From Gemmatimonadota bacterium (lineage in GTDB: Bacteria > Gemmatimonadota > Gemmatimonadetes > Longimicrobiales > Gaopeijiaceae), in the NCBI GenBank assembly GCA_028873595.1, contig JAPPOV010000024.1, positions 23,097 through 87,096 on the forward strand: 64,000 nt of DNA, in the 5' to 3' direction. The notes beneath the pieces were generated by a model, which was not told the origin of the DNA, searched no databases, and was given only the letters and a program-made list of their open reading frames with translations. A program made the translations under genes and the position numbers. Positions 41,938-51,633 of this stretch are shown one piece after another. The stretch's first letter is position 1, and each line of letters starts with the position of its first letter.

Positions 41938-42720
41938 ATGAGCGACGCACCCATTCTTAAGATCGAAGGCCTCGAAGCGAAGGTCGCGGAGGGAGATCTC
42001 GCGATTCTGAATGGACTGGACCTTGCGATTGGCAAGGGTGAGATCCACGCCATCATGGGTCCCAACGGGTCTGGGAAGAGCACGCTTGCCAAGGTTCTGG
42101 CCGGGCACCCCGGCTACGAAGCCACATCGGGTTCGGTGAACTTCCGCGGTGAGGATCTGCTGGAGCTGGAGGCCGACGAGCGCTCGCAGGCAGGCGTTTT
42201 TCTCGCATTCCAGTACCCGATCGAGATTCCAGGTGTGTCCATTGCGAATTTCCTGCGTACCGCCGTGCAGGCTCACATGGCCGAGGGTGAGGAGCTCGAC
42301 ATCTTCGACTTCTCGGACATGCTGACGGATCGCATGGAAATGCTCGAGATGGATGTCGCGTTCGCCGAGCGGCATGTGAACGACGGATTCTCTGGCGGCG
42401 AGAAGAAGCGCAACGAAATCCTCCAGATGGCGATGCTGAAGCCGAAGCTTGCTGTCATGGATGAAACTGACTCCGGCCTCGACATCGACGCGCTCAAGAT
42501 CGTGGCGAGTGGTGTGAACAAGCTGGCCGAAGAAGATCCGGAGATGTCGGTCCTCCTGATCACGCACTACCAGCGCCTGCTCGACTACATCAAGCCGGAT
42601 TTCGTCCACGTGATGGTGGACGGCCGCATTGTGAAGTCCGGTGGCCCCGAGGTCGCGTTGGAGCTCGAGGCCGGTGGCTACAGCGAGTATGAGGCAGCCG
42701 AAGCATCTGCTGCGTCCTGA
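41938..42720 (+). CDS. sufC: Fe-S cluster assembly ATPase SufC
   Basis: This 260-residue protein is an ABC-type ATPase: Walker [10 protein letters not shown], the SufC-type signature [11 protein letters not shown], Walker [15 protein letters not shown] and the switch His in LLITHYQR. SufC binds SufB and SufD and drives assembly of clusters on the SufBCD scaffold. It is the first gene of the suf run, whereas many bacteria place sufB first. The ATG at 41938 follows GAGGGCACCG. sufB begins 34 bases downstream. Confidence 0.97.
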   Translation: MSDAPILKIEGLEAKVAEGDLAILNGLDLAIGKGEIHAIMGPNGSGKSTLAKVLAGHPGYEATSGSVNFRGEDLLELEADERSQAGVFLAFQYPIEIPGVSIANFLRTAVQAHMAEGEELDIFDFSDMLTDRMEMLEMDVAFAERHVNDGFSGGEKKRNEILQMAMLKPKLAVMDETDSGLDIDALKIVASGVNKLAEEDPEMSVLLITHYQRLLDYIKPDFVHVMVDGRIVKSGGPEVALELEAGGYSEYEAAEASAAS

Positions 42721-42754
42721 TCGCCCTTCTCTGATACGGAACGGATACCCTCTC

Positions 42755-44170
42755 ATGCCACAGAACGAGACGATTCAGGATCTCGACCTCGACGATTATA
42801 AATACGACTTCGTCACCGAGGCCGAGCCCGTATACCGGGCTCAAAAGGGCCTGTCCGAAGAGGTCGTCCGGCAGATTTCAAGGCACAAGGCCGAGCCGGA
42901 ATGGATGCTCGACTTCCGCCTGAAGGCGCTCAAGGTCTATGAGTCCAAGCCGATGCCCAAGTGGGGAGGCGATCTCGACAGCCTCGAAGAGGTCCTCGAC
43001 GAGATCTACTTCTATGTGCGTCCGCAGGACCGCATGCAGCACTCGTGGGACGACGTTCCGGACGAGATCAAGGACACGTTCGAGAAGCTCGGTATTCCGG
43101 AAGCTGAGCGTGAGGTGCTTGCCGGTGTCGGGGCGCAGTACGAGTCCGAAATGGTTTACCACTCCCTGCGTGAGGAGTGGGAGAAACAGGGTGTCATTTT
43201 CGATTCGATCGAGGACGGCCTGAAGAACCACCCCGAACTTTTCCGCGAACACTTCGGCACCATCATTCCCACGGCGGACAACAAATTCTCCGCGATGAAC
43301 GCGGCGGTCTGGTCCGGGGGCTCTTTCGTCTACATCCCGAAGGGTGTCTCTCTCGACACGCCCCTGCAGGCCTACTTTCGCGTGAACCAGGAGCGGATGG
43401 GTCAGTTCGAGCGCACCCTGATCATCGTCGATGAAGGAGCGCAGGCCCACTACATCGAAGGGTGTACCGCCCCGGTGTATTCGACCGAGTCGTTCCACTC
43501 CGGTGTGATCGAGATCATCGTCAAGAAGAACGCCCGGTTCCGGTACACGACGATCCAGAACTGGTCGAACAACATGTACAACCTCGTCACCCAGCGTGCG
43601 ATCGTCGAAGAGGGCGCGCACATGGAGTGGCTGGATGGCAACCTCGGGTCCAAGCTGACCATGAAGTACCCATCGTGCTATTTGATGGGCGAGGGTGCGC
43701 ACGGGGAAATCCTGTCGATCGCGTACTCTGGCGACGGTCAACATCAGGATACCGGCGGCAAGGTCGTCCACGCCGCGCCGCACACGACGTCGTCGATCGT
43801 GTCCAAGTCGATCTCCAAAGGCCACGGTCGCTCTACGTACCGTGGGCTCTGCAAGGTCCACGAGGGTGCGCATCACGCACGCTCGAACGTCGAGTGCGAC
43901 GCTCTGCTCATCAACGACACGTCACGCACGGACACCTATCCGTACATCGAGATCGAGGAGAATGACGCAAACGTCGGTCACGAGGCTTCCGTGTCGAAGA
44001 TCGGTGAGGAGCAGCTCTTCTATCTCACCAGTCGCGGCATTCCGGAAGAAGAAGCCATGGCGATGATCGTCCGAGGCTTCATCGAGCCGATCGCCAAGGA
44101 GCTTCCTCTCGAATACGCCGTGGAGTTGAACCGCCTCATCGAGCTCGAGATGGAAGGATCGGTGGGTTGA
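42755..44170 (+). CDS. sufB: Fe-S cluster assembly scaffold SufB
   Basis: This 471-residue protein matches SufB end to end. It has the [23 protein letters not shown]-terminal region in place, the beta-helix core with [20 protein letters not shown], and the C-terminal active-site segment around [10 protein letters not shown], whose Cys takes part in cluster building. [20 protein letters not shown] sequence appears as [16 protein letters not shown] near the end. It pairs with SufD and SufC. Its stop overlaps the sufD ATG (TGATG). Confidence 0.97.
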   Translation: MPQNETIQDLDLDDYKYDFVTEAEPVYRAQKGLSEEVVRQISRHKAEPEWMLDFRLKALKVYESKPMPKWGGDLDSLEEVLDEIYFYVRPQDRMQHSWDDVPDEIKDTFEKLGIPEAEREVLAGVGAQYESEMVYHSLREEWEKQGVIFDSIEDGLKNHPELFREHFGTIIPTADNKFSAMNAAVWSGGSFVYIPKGVSLDTPLQAYFRVNQERMGQFERTLIIVDEGAQAHYIEGCTAPVYSTESFHSGVIEIIVKKNARFRYTTIQNWSNNMYNLVTQRAIVEEGAHMEWLDGNLGSKLTMKYPSCYLMGEGAHGEILSIAYSGDGQHQDTGGKVVHAAPHTTSSIVSKSISKGHGRSTYRGLCKVHEGAHHARSNVECDALLINDTSRTDTYPYIEIEENDANVGHEASVSKIGEEQLFYLTSRGIPEEEAMAMIVRGFIEPIAKELPLEYAVELNRLIELEMEGSVG

Positions 44171-45525
44171 TGTCGGACACGGTGCTGAAGGAAACGGTAG
44201 AGATGGAAGGCGTCACCCAGGCCCTCAACGCCGGGGCCGTAGAGCGGTTGTCGTTCGGAGAGCCCGAGTGGCTGCGTGAACGGCGCGAGCACGCGTGGGC
44301 GGCGTACGAACAGACACCCATGCCGACAACTCGGCTGGAAGAGTGGCGCTATACGGACCTGAGAAAGGTCTTGAAGCTCGATGAGCTACACCGATCGGAA
44401 TCGGACACCGCTCCGGGCGATCCATCCTCGTGGCCGGCGCGACTGAGCGAAGCTCTGGAGCAGGATCGTGAGGCGTCCGGCCACATCGTGCTGATCGACG
44501 GCCATGTCGTGCATACAGACATCGATCCCGCGCTCGCCGAGCAGGGCGTGATCCTCGACTCTCTGCACAACGCGCTCAACCTCTATCCAGAGGTGGTTCA
44601 GAAGCACTTGGGTAGCATCGTACCGGCGGAGGACGGGAAATTCGAAGCGCTGAATATGGCGCTGTGGACAGACGGCATCTTTGTGCACGTTCCGTCGAAT
44701 GTCCGCCTCGACGTCCCGATTCGCGTGACCCGCTGGATGAGTGAGGCGGGTGCCGCCTATCTGAGCCGTGTGTTGATCGTGGCCGATCCACATAGCCAGG
44801 TATCGTACGTCGACGAGGTCGTATCCGATGACTTCGACGTGCACACCTTCAAGTCGTCCGCTGTCGAACTCGTCGCTGGCGACGGGGCGATCGTGCAGTA
44901 CGTGAACGTGCAGCGTGCTGGCCGTGGCGTCTTCGTGCATTCTGCTCAGCGGACCCTCGCCCAGCGGGATGCACGTATCGACACGCTCAATGTCGGACTC
45001 GGTGCGTCGGTCCATCGGGTTGACCTGAACGCGAAATTGCTCGGACCGGGTGCGAATTCCGACATGTTGGGTCTGTACTTCGGTGACGGAGACCAACATT
45101 TCGATTTCAACACGAGCCAGGACCACACCGAACCGAACACCGGTAGCGACCTGCTCTACAAGGGGGCCCTGGACGGTGATAGCCGAGCTGTTTTCCGGGG
45201 CATCATTCGTGTCTTCCCCGATGCGCAGCGTACAGATGCCTACCAGACCAATCGGAACCTCCTGCTGTCACCCGGAGCCCGCGCGGACTCGTTACCGAAT
45301 CTCGAGATCGAGGCCGACGACGTGAAGTGTTCGCATGGTGCGACGATTGGTGAGCTCGATGCCGAGGCGAAGTTTTACCTGATGAGTCGAGGGTTGGACC
45401 AGGTTCAGGCAGAGCGACTTGTCGTGCTCGGCTTCCTGAGCGAAGTCCTCTCGAAGCTTCCTCTCGGCGGTGTTATCGAGAAGGTGACCGGTGTCATCGA
45501 GGAGAAGCTCGCCCAGCACGGGTGA
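44170..45525 (+). CDS. sufD: Fe-S cluster assembly protein SufD
   Basis: This 451-residue protein is the SufB paralogue that completes the SufB-C2-D complex. The conserved core is present: NMALWTDGIFVHVPSNV, the QDHTEPNTGSDLLYKG block, and ADDVKCSHGATIGELD with the His and Cys near the SufB interface. MSRGLDQVQAERLVVLGFL is the usual C-terminal helix region. It starts at ATG 44170, overlapping the sufB stop; a TTG three bases earlier is less likely. A Rieske ferredoxin gene follows after 10 bases. Confidence 0.95.
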   Translation: MSDTVLKETVEMEGVTQALNAGAVERLSFGEPEWLRERREHAWAAYEQTPMPTTRLEEWRYTDLRKVLKLDELHRSESDTAPGDPSSWPARLSEALEQDREASGHIVLIDGHVVHTDIDPALAEQGVILDSLHNALNLYPEVVQKHLGSIVPAEDGKFEALNMALWTDGIFVHVPSNVRLDVPIRVTRWMSEAGAAYLSRVLIVADPHSQVSYVDEVVSDDFDVHTFKSSAVELVAGDGAIVQYVNVQRAGRGVFVHSAQRTLAQRDARIDTLNVGLGASVHRVDLNAKLLGPGANSDMLGLYFGDGDQHFDFNTSQDHTEPNTGSDLLYKGALDGDSRAVFRGIIRVFPDAQRTDAYQTNRNLLLSPGARADSLPNLEIEADDVKCSHGATIGELDAEAKFYLMSRGLDQVQAERLVVLGFLSEVLSKLPLGGVIEKVTGVIEEKLAQHG

Positions 45526-45535
45526 GGCACGGACT

Positions 45536-45847
45536 ATGACCCACTGGGTGAAGGTCGCGGGAGAGGGTGATTGCCCGGTCGGTATGCTCAAAGGCGTCAT
45601 GGCTGACGGTGTGCCGGTCGTTCTCGCGAATGTCGAGGGCTCAATATGCGCGCTGAAGGATCAGTGTTCGCACGAGGACTATCCGCTATCGGATGGGGAG
45701 CTCGAAGGCAACGAGGTCGTATGCCTCTATCATGGAGCTAGGTTCGATGCGTGCTCGGGAGCACGGAAAACACTCCCGGCGATCAGACCCGTTCAATCGT
45801 TCCCGGTAGAAATCCGAGACGGAGAGATCTACGTCGACGTCGGTTAG
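45536..45847 (+). CDS. Rieske-type [2Fe-2S] ferredoxin of the suf operon
   Basis: This 103-residue protein has the Rieske motif with C44-x-H46 (CSHEDYPL) and C63-x2-H66 (CLYHGARFD), the ligands of a [2Fe-2S] cluster. It has no membrane segment or signal, so it resembles the soluble ferredoxins of ring-hydroxylating dioxygenases and NirD. Placed between sufD and sufS, it is more likely to serve electron transfer in cluster assembly or repair than an oxygenase, as no oxygenase gene is near. Such suf-linked Rieske proteins occur in several phyla, but their role is not established. Confidence 0.92.
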   Translation: MTHWVKVAGEGDCPVGMLKGVMADGVPVVLANVEGSICALKDQCSHEDYPLSDGELEGNEVVCLYHGARFDACSGARKTLPAIRPVQSFPVEIRDGEIYVDVG

Positions 45848-45891
45848 GCGGATTCCGCCTGCCTTCTGGACGTAGCGACCGAGGCCAAATC

Positions 45892-47127
45892 ATGACTTCC
45901 GAGGACTTCGATCCGAACCGGATCCGGAAGGACTTCCCGGCGCTTGACCAAACGGTCAACGGAAAGCCCCTCGTGTATCTGGATAACGCGGCGACCTCCC
46001 AGAAGCCGCGCCGCGTCCTCGACGCGATTCACAACTACTACGAGCAGGACAACGCCAACGTCCATCGCGGTATCCACGAGCTGTCTCGTCGGGCGACGGT
46101 CGCGTACGAAGAGGCCCGCGAAAAGGTGGCTGGCTGGATCAACGCGTCCGACCCATCCGAGTGCGTGTGGACGCGCGGCACGACCGAGGCGATCAATCTC
46201 GTTTCGGTCGCCTGGGGGCTCGACCATGTCGGCGAGGGCGATGAGATCCTGATCTCGGTGATGGAGCATCATTCCAACATCGTCCCGTGGCAGATTCTTG
46301 CGGCCCGCACCAAGGCGAAGCTCCGTTACATCGAAATCGATGATGACGGTCGCCTCGTTCTCGACGACCTCGGCTCGCTCCTGAATGAGAGGACGAAGGT
46401 CGTGGCGATCTCTCACGTCTCGAATAGCCTGGGGACGATCAACCCGGTCAAGGAGATCACCGAGGCCGCACATGCGGTCGGCGCCGTCGTGATGATCGAC
46501 GGTGCGCAGGGCGCGGTGCACACGAAGGTCGATGTGCAAGACCTCGATTGTGACTTTTATGCGTTCGGTGGTCACAAGATGTGTGGGCCAACGGGAATCG
46601 GCGTCCTCTGGGGACGGAAAGAGCTTCTTGAAGTGATGTCGCCTTTTCAGGGCGGCGGAGAAATGATCCACATCGTGGAGCGTGACCAGAGCAGCTGGGC
46701 TCGGGTGCCGAACAAGTTCGAGGCCGGTACACCGAACATTGTCGGTGCCGTTGGGATGGGCGCAGCCGTCGACTACCTCAATGACATCGGTATCGAGAGA
46801 ATCGAGGCGCACGAGCGCGAGATCATGACGTACGCCTTGCAGCAGCTTGGTGAGGTTCCGGGGGTCAAGATCTACGGGCCGAAGTCGGTCGACGAGCATT
46901 CCGCCGTCATTTCCTTCACCATGGGTGACGCTCATCCTCACGATATCTCGACGATTCTCGACATGGAGGGGGTCGCGGTTCGGGCTGGGCATCACTGCGC
47001 ACAACTGGTCATGAAGCACTTCGACGTCTCCGCGACGGCGCGAGCGTCGTTCTACCTCTACAGCACGAAAGAAGATGTGGACCGACTTGTCGCAGGCCTC
47101 GACCAGGTCGCCGCAATCTTCAACTGA
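45892..47127 (+). CDS. sufS: Cysteine desulfurase SufS
   Basis: This 411-residue enzyme is a group II cysteine desulfurase. YLDNAATSQKP opens the fold, MIDGAQGAVH has the PLP-contact Asp, FGGHKMCGPTGIG the Schiff-base Lys, and VRAGHHCAQ the catalytic Cys that carries the persulfide. It takes sulfur from cysteine for cluster assembly. The ATG follows GAGG by eight bases. Its acceptor is probably the SufU encoded next, as no sufE gene is present in the window. Confidence 0.97.
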   Translation: MTSEDFDPNRIRKDFPALDQTVNGKPLVYLDNAATSQKPRRVLDAIHNYYEQDNANVHRGIHELSRRATVAYEEAREKVAGWINASDPSECVWTRGTTEAINLVSVAWGLDHVGEGDEILISVMEHHSNIVPWQILAARTKAKLRYIEIDDDGRLVLDDLGSLLNERTKVVAISHVSNSLGTINPVKEITEAAHAVGAVVMIDGAQGAVHTKVDVQDLDCDFYAFGGHKMCGPTGIGVLWGRKELLEVMSPFQGGGEMIHIVERDQSSWARVPNKFEAGTPNIVGAVGMGAAVDYLNDIGIERIEAHEREIMTYALQQLGEVPGVKIYGPKSVDEHSAVISFTMGDAHPHDISTILDMEGVAVRAGHHCAQLVMKHFDVSATARASFYLYSTKEDVDRLVAGLDQVAAIFN

Positions 47128-47166
47128 GCCCGCGGTCTCGGCTGCCCGGTTCCTTGGGCAAAAACG

Positions 47167-47195
47167 TGCCAAGCGCCCGACCGTGCTGTATATTG
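47167..47195 (+). promoter_or_regulatory. Possible internal promoter before sufU
   Basis: TATATT (47190-47195) is a good -10 box, 17 bases after a poor -35 (GTGCCA). It lies 28 bases before the sufU ATG in a 96-base gap, the longest gap in the suf run. Confidence 0.35.
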
Positions 47196-47223
47196 CCTCC
47201 CCGCAGACACTGTGTAGGCCGTA

Positions 47224-47685
47224 ATGGAAAGTCCCCAGCTCAGTTCACTGTACCAGCAGCTCATCCTCGAGCACTACCGTAATCCGCGAAACAAGGCGGA
47301 GCTCGACGAGAAGACGGTAGAAATCCACATGGCGAACCCTGTGTGTGGTGACGAGATTCGGCTGCAGCTTCGGATCGAGGGAGATCAGATCGCGGACGCC
47401 AAGTTCATTGGGTCCGGCTGCTCCATTTCTCAAGCGGCCGTCAGCATGATGACCACTCGGCTGGAGGGCGCGAGCCTCGACGAGGCTGACGCCCTCGCCG
47501 TGCGCTTCACCGAAATGATGCACGGAGATGATTCTGCGGCGAAGGACAAGTCACTCGGTGACCTCCGAGCGCTGCAAGGGGTCTCCAAGTTTCCGGTGCG
47601 GATAAAGTGTGCGCTGCTCGGCTTCGACGCGCTTCAGGAAGCCCTGAAGAAGGAAGCGGAGGACGTCGGGGGAGAGCCGAACTGA
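47224..47685 (+). CDS. sufU: SufU, zinc-dependent sulfur-transfer/scaffold protein
   Basis: This 153-residue protein has the IscU fold with three Cys sites, NPVCGDEI, GSGCSISQA and RIKCALLGF. Between the second and third it has the extra stretch LEGASLDEADALAVRFTEMM typical of SufU rather than IscU. SufU binds zinc and accepts the persulfide from SufS. This supports a SufS-SufU pair as in Firmicutes and Actinobacteria. The stop overlaps the reading frame of ogt. Confidence 0.94.
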   Translation: MESPQLSSLYQQLILEHYRNPRNKAELDEKTVEIHMANPVCGDEIRLQLRIEGDQIADAKFIGSGCSISQAAVSMMTTRLEGASLDEADALAVRFTEMMHGDDSAAKDKSLGDLRALQGVSKFPVRIKCALLGFDALQEALKKEAEDVGGEPN

Positions 47686-48233
47686 CGTCGCCGGGCGAAG
47701 TTCATTCGGCCCATCTCTCCGACACACGGGTGGGGGCCGTGACCGTCTGGACGTCATCCCAAGGTGTCCGTCGACTTGAGTTCGGGCCACTGCCGCGAGA
47801 ACGACACACGAACCTCCCTGAGGCGTGGCCGGCTCGGCTTGGGGCAGCAGTGGAGCAGCTCCGGGAGTACTTCGCGAAGGAGCGGACCTCGTTCGATCTT
47901 CCGCTCGATCTGTCTGGTGTGACGTCCGACTTCCAGCGCGAGGTGTACAATCAGTTACTCAAGGTGGAGCACGGTCACGTTATGTCGTATGGGCAGATCG
48001 CACGCGAGATCGGAAAGCCTGACCAGGCTCGTGCTGTGGGTCAGGCGGTTGGTGCCAATCCGATCCCGATCATCGTGCCCTGCCATCGCGTGATCGCATC
48101 CGATGGTCGTCTGACTGGCTTTTCAGGCGGCCTGAAACGAAAAGTCGTCCTGCTCAAGCTCGAGGGAATCGATGTCGACGGATCATCCCCGAACAGCAAG
48201 GTGCACCCCGAGGTGATTCCGCTCGACCTCTGA
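47682..48233 (+). CDS. ogt: Methylated-DNA--protein-cysteine methyltransferase
   Basis: This protein removes methyl groups from O6-methylguanine in DNA by transfer to its own Cys in VPCHRVIASDGRLTGFSGG. The DNA-binding helix region is DFQREVYNQLLKVEHGHVMSYGQIA. It lacks the Ada N-terminal domain. The start is unclear: the domain needs sequence before GTG 47730, but no ATG, GTG or TTG lies between it and the sufU stop. A CTG at 47682 overlaps that stop (CTGA) and has GGGGGAGAG upstream, so it is proposed here; a start further inside sufU is possible. The enzyme itself is clear. Confidence 0.9.
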   Translation: MTSPGEVHSAHLSDTRVGAVTVWTSSQGVRRLEFGPLPRERHTNLPEAWPARLGAAVEQLREYFAKERTSFDLPLDLSGVTSDFQREVYNQLLKVEHGHVMSYGQIAREIGKPDQARAVGQAVGANPIPIIVPCHRVIASDGRLTGFSGGLKRKVVLLKLEGIDVDGSSPNSKVHPEVIPLDL

Positions 48234-48239
48234 CTGTTC

Positions 48240-48254
48240 GGCTCCGTTTTGGAG
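48240..48254. terminator. Small hairpin between convergent ogt and dehydrogenase genes
   Basis: GCTCC-GTTTT-GGAGC forms a short 5-bp stem in the 72-base gap between convergent genes. It is weak and listed only as a candidate. Confidence 0.25.
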
Positions 48255-48305
48255 CGTCAACATCGGAGAGGCCCGGAAGTCCCTCGCAGACGGCGTTGCG
48301 GCGAC

Positions 48306-49562
48306 CTAAGTGAAGCGCGCCGGGAGGAGCTCCTCAGCGCGTGCGTCGAATCCCTCTAACACCTGTCTCGCGACGATCTCACCTGTCACCGGTCCGAGCG
48401 TGAGTCCCAGCATCCCATGACCGGTCGCGATCACGAGTCCTTCGACGCCTGGCACCGGACCGATGATGGGAAGACCGTCCACCGACATGGGCCGTAGACC
48501 GCACCACTCGGATTTGGGGCGAGCCGTCCCCATCTCGGGGAATGCCTTGCGTGCCGCGGTGGTGAGTTGCCGGAGGCGCTGTGGGCGCATGACGTCGTTC
48601 TCCCCGGAGAATTCCATCGTACCGGCAAAGCGAACGACGGTATCCATAGGTGTGCAGAAGACGGAGTGCTCTGCTAACACAGAGGCGATTCGCAGCGCTG
48701 GGGCACCGTTCGGACCGATATCGACATCTCGATGATATCCTTTGCCGGGCTGGATTGGGACACGAAAACCGAATGGGTAGGTGAGTCGTCGGCTATACGG
48801 ACCCGTGGCGAGGACAACAGTGTCCGCCTCGATCGTTTCGCCCGTCGTAAGCTTGGCTCCGGTGACTCGACCGCTCTGTTGAGTCAGGTCCACGACCTCT
48901 ACTCCTGATCGGATCTGCACGCCACGACGTTCGCCGGCCGCCGCGAGCCGGTCGAGGAAGAGCGAGGGGATTAAGGTGGCGGACTCGTGATGGTGCACGG
49001 CGCCGATGCGGTCTGGGCCGAGCGCAGGCTCGCGTCGACGGACTTCGTCGCCGTCGATCAGCTCTGGTTCGTACCCGTGCTGCTGGATGATCTCGGCCTC
49101 GTGTCGAACGCCGTCCATACCGGACTCCGTCGAGCAGACTTCGAGATATCCGCCCGGCGTGTACGCGCACTCGATACGCTCTTCGGTCAGCACGCGATCG
49201 AATGCTTCGAGGGCATGACGACCCATCGGTGCCATGACGCTCATGCAGTGTTGAACGTGCGCATCCGTGCAATAACGTGCGAAGCCGAGCAGCCAGCGCC
49301 ACAGGCTGGGATCCAACCGTGGCTTCACGTACAGAGGGCTCGAGGAATCGGTCATCTGCCGAATCGCCTGGGCAATCCGCCCCCGTCGGTTCAGCGGCGG
49401 ATGGCCGACGGCGATCGTCCCGGCGTTACCACCGGAGGCGCCTGCCCCGACCTCTCGGCGCTCCAGGAGGGTTACGTTCGCGCCTCCGCGCGCCAGTTCG
49501 TACGCGGCACTGATCCCGATCACCCCGCCGCCGACGATCATTACGTGGGGACGGTCGGTCAT
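48306..49562 (-). CDS. D-amino-acid dehydrogenase-like FAD oxidoreductase (DAO family)
   Basis: This 418-residue protein has an FAD-binding Rossmann start, VMIVGGGVIGISAAYELARG, with the acidic residue after strand 2 in LLERREVG and the DAO-family ASGGNAG. Later GYHRDV and GLRPMSVDGLPIIGPVPG, then ATGHGMLGLTLGP, match DadA. It likely oxidises D-amino acids, or a similar secondary amine, to the oxo acid and passes electrons to the membrane. The zinc alcohol dehydrogenase gene lies 48 bases upstream in the same direction, so the two may be co-transcribed. Confidence 0.87.
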   Translation of the reverse strand: MTDRPHVMIVGGGVIGISAAYELARGGANVTLLERREVGAGASGGNAGTIAVGHPPLNRRGRIAQAIRQMTDSSSPLYVKPRLDPSLWRWLLGFARYCTDAHVQHCMSVMAPMGRHALEAFDRVLTEERIECAYTPGGYLEVCSTESGMDGVRHEAEIIQQHGYEPELIDGDEVRRREPALGPDRIGAVHHHESATLIPSLFLDRLAAAGERRGVQIRSGVEVVDLTQQSGRVTGAKLTTGETIEADTVVLATGPYSRRLTYPFGFRVPIQPGKGYHRDVDIGPNGAPALRIASVLAEHSVFCTPMDTVVRFAGTMEFSGENDVMRPQRLRQLTTAARKAFPEMGTARPKSEWCGLRPMSVDGLPIIGPVPGVEGLVIATGHGMLGLTLGPVTGEIVARQVLEGFDARAEELLPARFT

Positions 49563-49610
49563 CGGGGATGTCTCTCTCTCGCGAGGTGCCTCATCCGACG
49601 CGGCAAGAGG

Positions 49611-50864
49611 TCAACCGCGGGGGTCCAGCAAGACCTTCACCGAGCCGGTCTTTCGGCGATTGGCGGCGGTGGACAACGCTTCTCGGTATTGGCTGAGTGG
49701 GTACACATGGGTGACCATCTGGTCGACCGGTGCACCGGTCTCTAGCAGCATATCGTGTGTTATTTGGAACGTGTGTTCAGTTTTACCCCGCCACGACTCG
49801 TCGCCGTAGCACTGGTATCCCTTGATCTGGAGTTCGTTGGCCCACACGAACGTCAGGTCCAGCTTCGGTATTTCGGCGGCGCAGCCGAGAAGAACAATTC
49901 GGCCGCGCACCGTGGCGTACCGTAACGCCTGCTTGACAGTCTGCTCACTACCAACACAGTCGAAGATCAGCGGGAAGCCACCTCCGCCGTACACCTCGTC
50001 CCCTACGATCGGCATGTAGGCACTCGCGCCCGTTCTAATCATGGCGTCCCGAGCTTCGTCGCCCGGAGAGATCGTCGATGTGGCTCCGAAGGCTCGTGCC
50101 ATATTCGCTTCGTGCTCCCGGCGCACCTGCGCAACCAACTCACCCTCAAACCCGGCTGCGCGAAGTGCCCAGACGACGCCGAGCGCGATCGGCCCACTCC
50201 CGAGAACGAGAACGGGGCCGCTTTGGAACGGACGAGAGCGGAGCGCCGCATGCATTCCGACCGCGAGCGGCTCCAGGAGCGCTGCCGTGCGGTTGTTCAT
50301 TGCGTCATCGATGGGGAAGAGCTGGGACTCGTGCGCAATCATTCGCTCACCCCAACCTCCGGGTAGGCTTCCGTGATACCCGATCGTCATACCCCGCTGG
50401 ATCGGTGTACCACCGATGACCGTCTTTCCTTCGTCACCGGCTCGGGTGCATGTCGCGGGCAGACCCTCCGTACAGGAGGGGCATTGGTCAGGTCCATGGA
50501 AGCCACGAGCCTCACACGAGACTCCGGGGTCTACGGCGACACGCTGACCGGGCTCGACGCGTGTCACCGCCGGCCCGACTTCGGTGACGCGTGCCAGGAT
50601 CTCGTGCCCGAGCACCGCCGGGAATGATCCGAAAGGCTCCATGGCGGGGCTGGCCTTCAGCGTGAGATTCCCGATGTCCGAGCCACAGATGCCGGCCAGC
50701 AAGATCTCCAGCTTCACCCAGTGGTCCCCTGGAAGTTCGGGCTCTGCGATCTCTCCGAAGCGTACGCCGCTCAGCCCACCGAAGAGTGCGGACTCGGTCA
50801 CCCGTCCGAGGCTCTTCCCTACCAGGTAGCTGGGAATCGTGACGTTGAACGTGACAGCCTTCAT
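49611..50864 (-). CDS. Zinc-dependent medium-chain alcohol/polyol dehydrogenase
   Basis: This 417-residue enzyme is a medium-chain dehydrogenase/reductase. Catalytic zinc ligands appear in LAGICGSDIGNL (Cys) and VLGHEILARV (His-Glu). The structural zinc lobe is partly kept in CPSCTEGLPATC. The cofactor fold has VLVLGSGPIALGVVWALRAAG. The overall look is like threonine, idonate or sorbitol dehydrogenases. ATG 50864 has AGAGG four bases upstream and gives a normal N-terminus. The preceding frame could extend 31 codons but lacks similarity. The substrate is unknown. Confidence 0.85.
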   Translation of the reverse strand: MKAVTFNVTIPSYLVGKSLGRVTESALFGGLSGVRFGEIAEPELPGDHWVKLEILLAGICGSDIGNLTLKASPAMEPFGSFPAVLGHEILARVTEVGPAVTRVEPGQRVAVDPGVSCEARGFHGPDQCPSCTEGLPATCTRAGDEGKTVIGGTPIQRGMTIGYHGSLPGGWGERMIAHESQLFPIDDAMNNRTAALLEPLAVGMHAALRSRPFQSGPVLVLGSGPIALGVVWALRAAGFEGELVAQVRREHEANMARAFGATSTISPGDEARDAMIRTGASAYMPIVGDEVYGGGGFPLIFDCVGSEQTVKQALRYATVRGRIVLLGCAAEIPKLDLTFVWANELQIKGYQCYGDESWRGKTEHTFQITHDMLLETGAPVDQMVTHVYPLSQYREALSTAANRRKTGSVKVLLDPRG

Positions 50865-50946
50865 GTGCCTCTGCGCGCAATCGACGGTTGGATAGCCGGG
50901 CTCTAGAAGAAGGAGTGCCGGTTCGTCCGGAGCAAGAGTTTGGGGA

Positions 50947-51543
50947 CTATGGTGCAAGCCCGGAGAGAGCTGACAGCCAATCTTTCAGGAAGCTCGGTGC
51001 CCATCCGATGAGGCCGACGATGATCAGGATCGCTCCCCCGGTCGTCAGGGCCACCTCGATCCCCGGTGTTGACCACTGGGGGAAGGCGGCCTGTCCGATC
51101 GCGGCGATGCCGACGCCGCCCAGGATCGACAAGGCTCGTGCCCGGAGGGGCATGGCGCCTTTCGGTCTGTAGGGGTCGGCTCGTATCGGAGCATACTCTG
51201 TCGCGATCACCGCGCCCGGATCGGGGGATGATGGATGAGCCGCTTTCTGTTGAGGCGGGGGCTTGCTACTCCTCGGAGAGGAGAGTTGGGGGGTCTGCTG
51301 CTCGTTGATGTCGAGCACGTCACGTGCTCGAACCTCGTCGATACCGAGGACCCACAAGGTGGCCGCGGCCGAAACCGAGATTCCCAGCGAAGGATCGTCG
51401 ATCTGAAGCCGGTAGGGGATACCGGCATCGCTCAAGAATCCTGCCGCGAACTCGGCTTCGTGCCGCCACGAGTATTGAGCTACTACGACTTCCTGGAGTT
51501 TCCGCTCGACCCGGCGCTCCACGATCAGAGGTCCTTGCGACAC
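50947..51543 (-). CDS. DUF2007-like signal-transducing-type protein with membrane tail
   Basis: This 198-residue protein has, at residues about 17-80, the small ACT-like DUF2007 pattern: VVVAQYSWRHEAEFAAGFLSDAGIPYRL followed by a strand with ATLWVLGIDEVRARDVL. A Pro/Ser/Lys-rich linker (about 85-125) leads to two hydrophobic segments near the C-terminus (SILGGVGIAAIGQAAF and GGAILIIVGLIGW). DUF2007 proteins are annotated as putative signal transducers but are little studied. The GTG start is uncertain; a start closer to residue 18 would also keep the domain. Confidence 0.6.
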   Translation of the reverse strand: MSQGPLIVERRVERKLQEVVVAQYSWRHEAEFAAGFLSDAGIPYRLQIDDPSLGISVSAAATLWVLGIDEVRARDVLDINEQQTPQLSSPRSSKPPPQQKAAHPSSPDPGAVIATEYAPIRADPYRPKGAMPLRARALSILGGVGIAAIGQAAFPQWSTPGIEVALTTGGAILIIVGLIGWAPSFLKDWLSALSGLAP

Positions 51544-51633
51544 ATGGGGAGTGGGCCGGCGTCCGTGAGCGCCCGGTCAGGCACGCCGCCCTCGACTGCG
51601 TCGACCGACCCGCCACCGGCCCTGAAGCGCATC

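Noticed and set aside
45844..47172. 442-codon minus-strand frame opposite sufS
   Set aside because: sufS is unambiguous on the other strand; the frame is a by-product of high-GC codon use.
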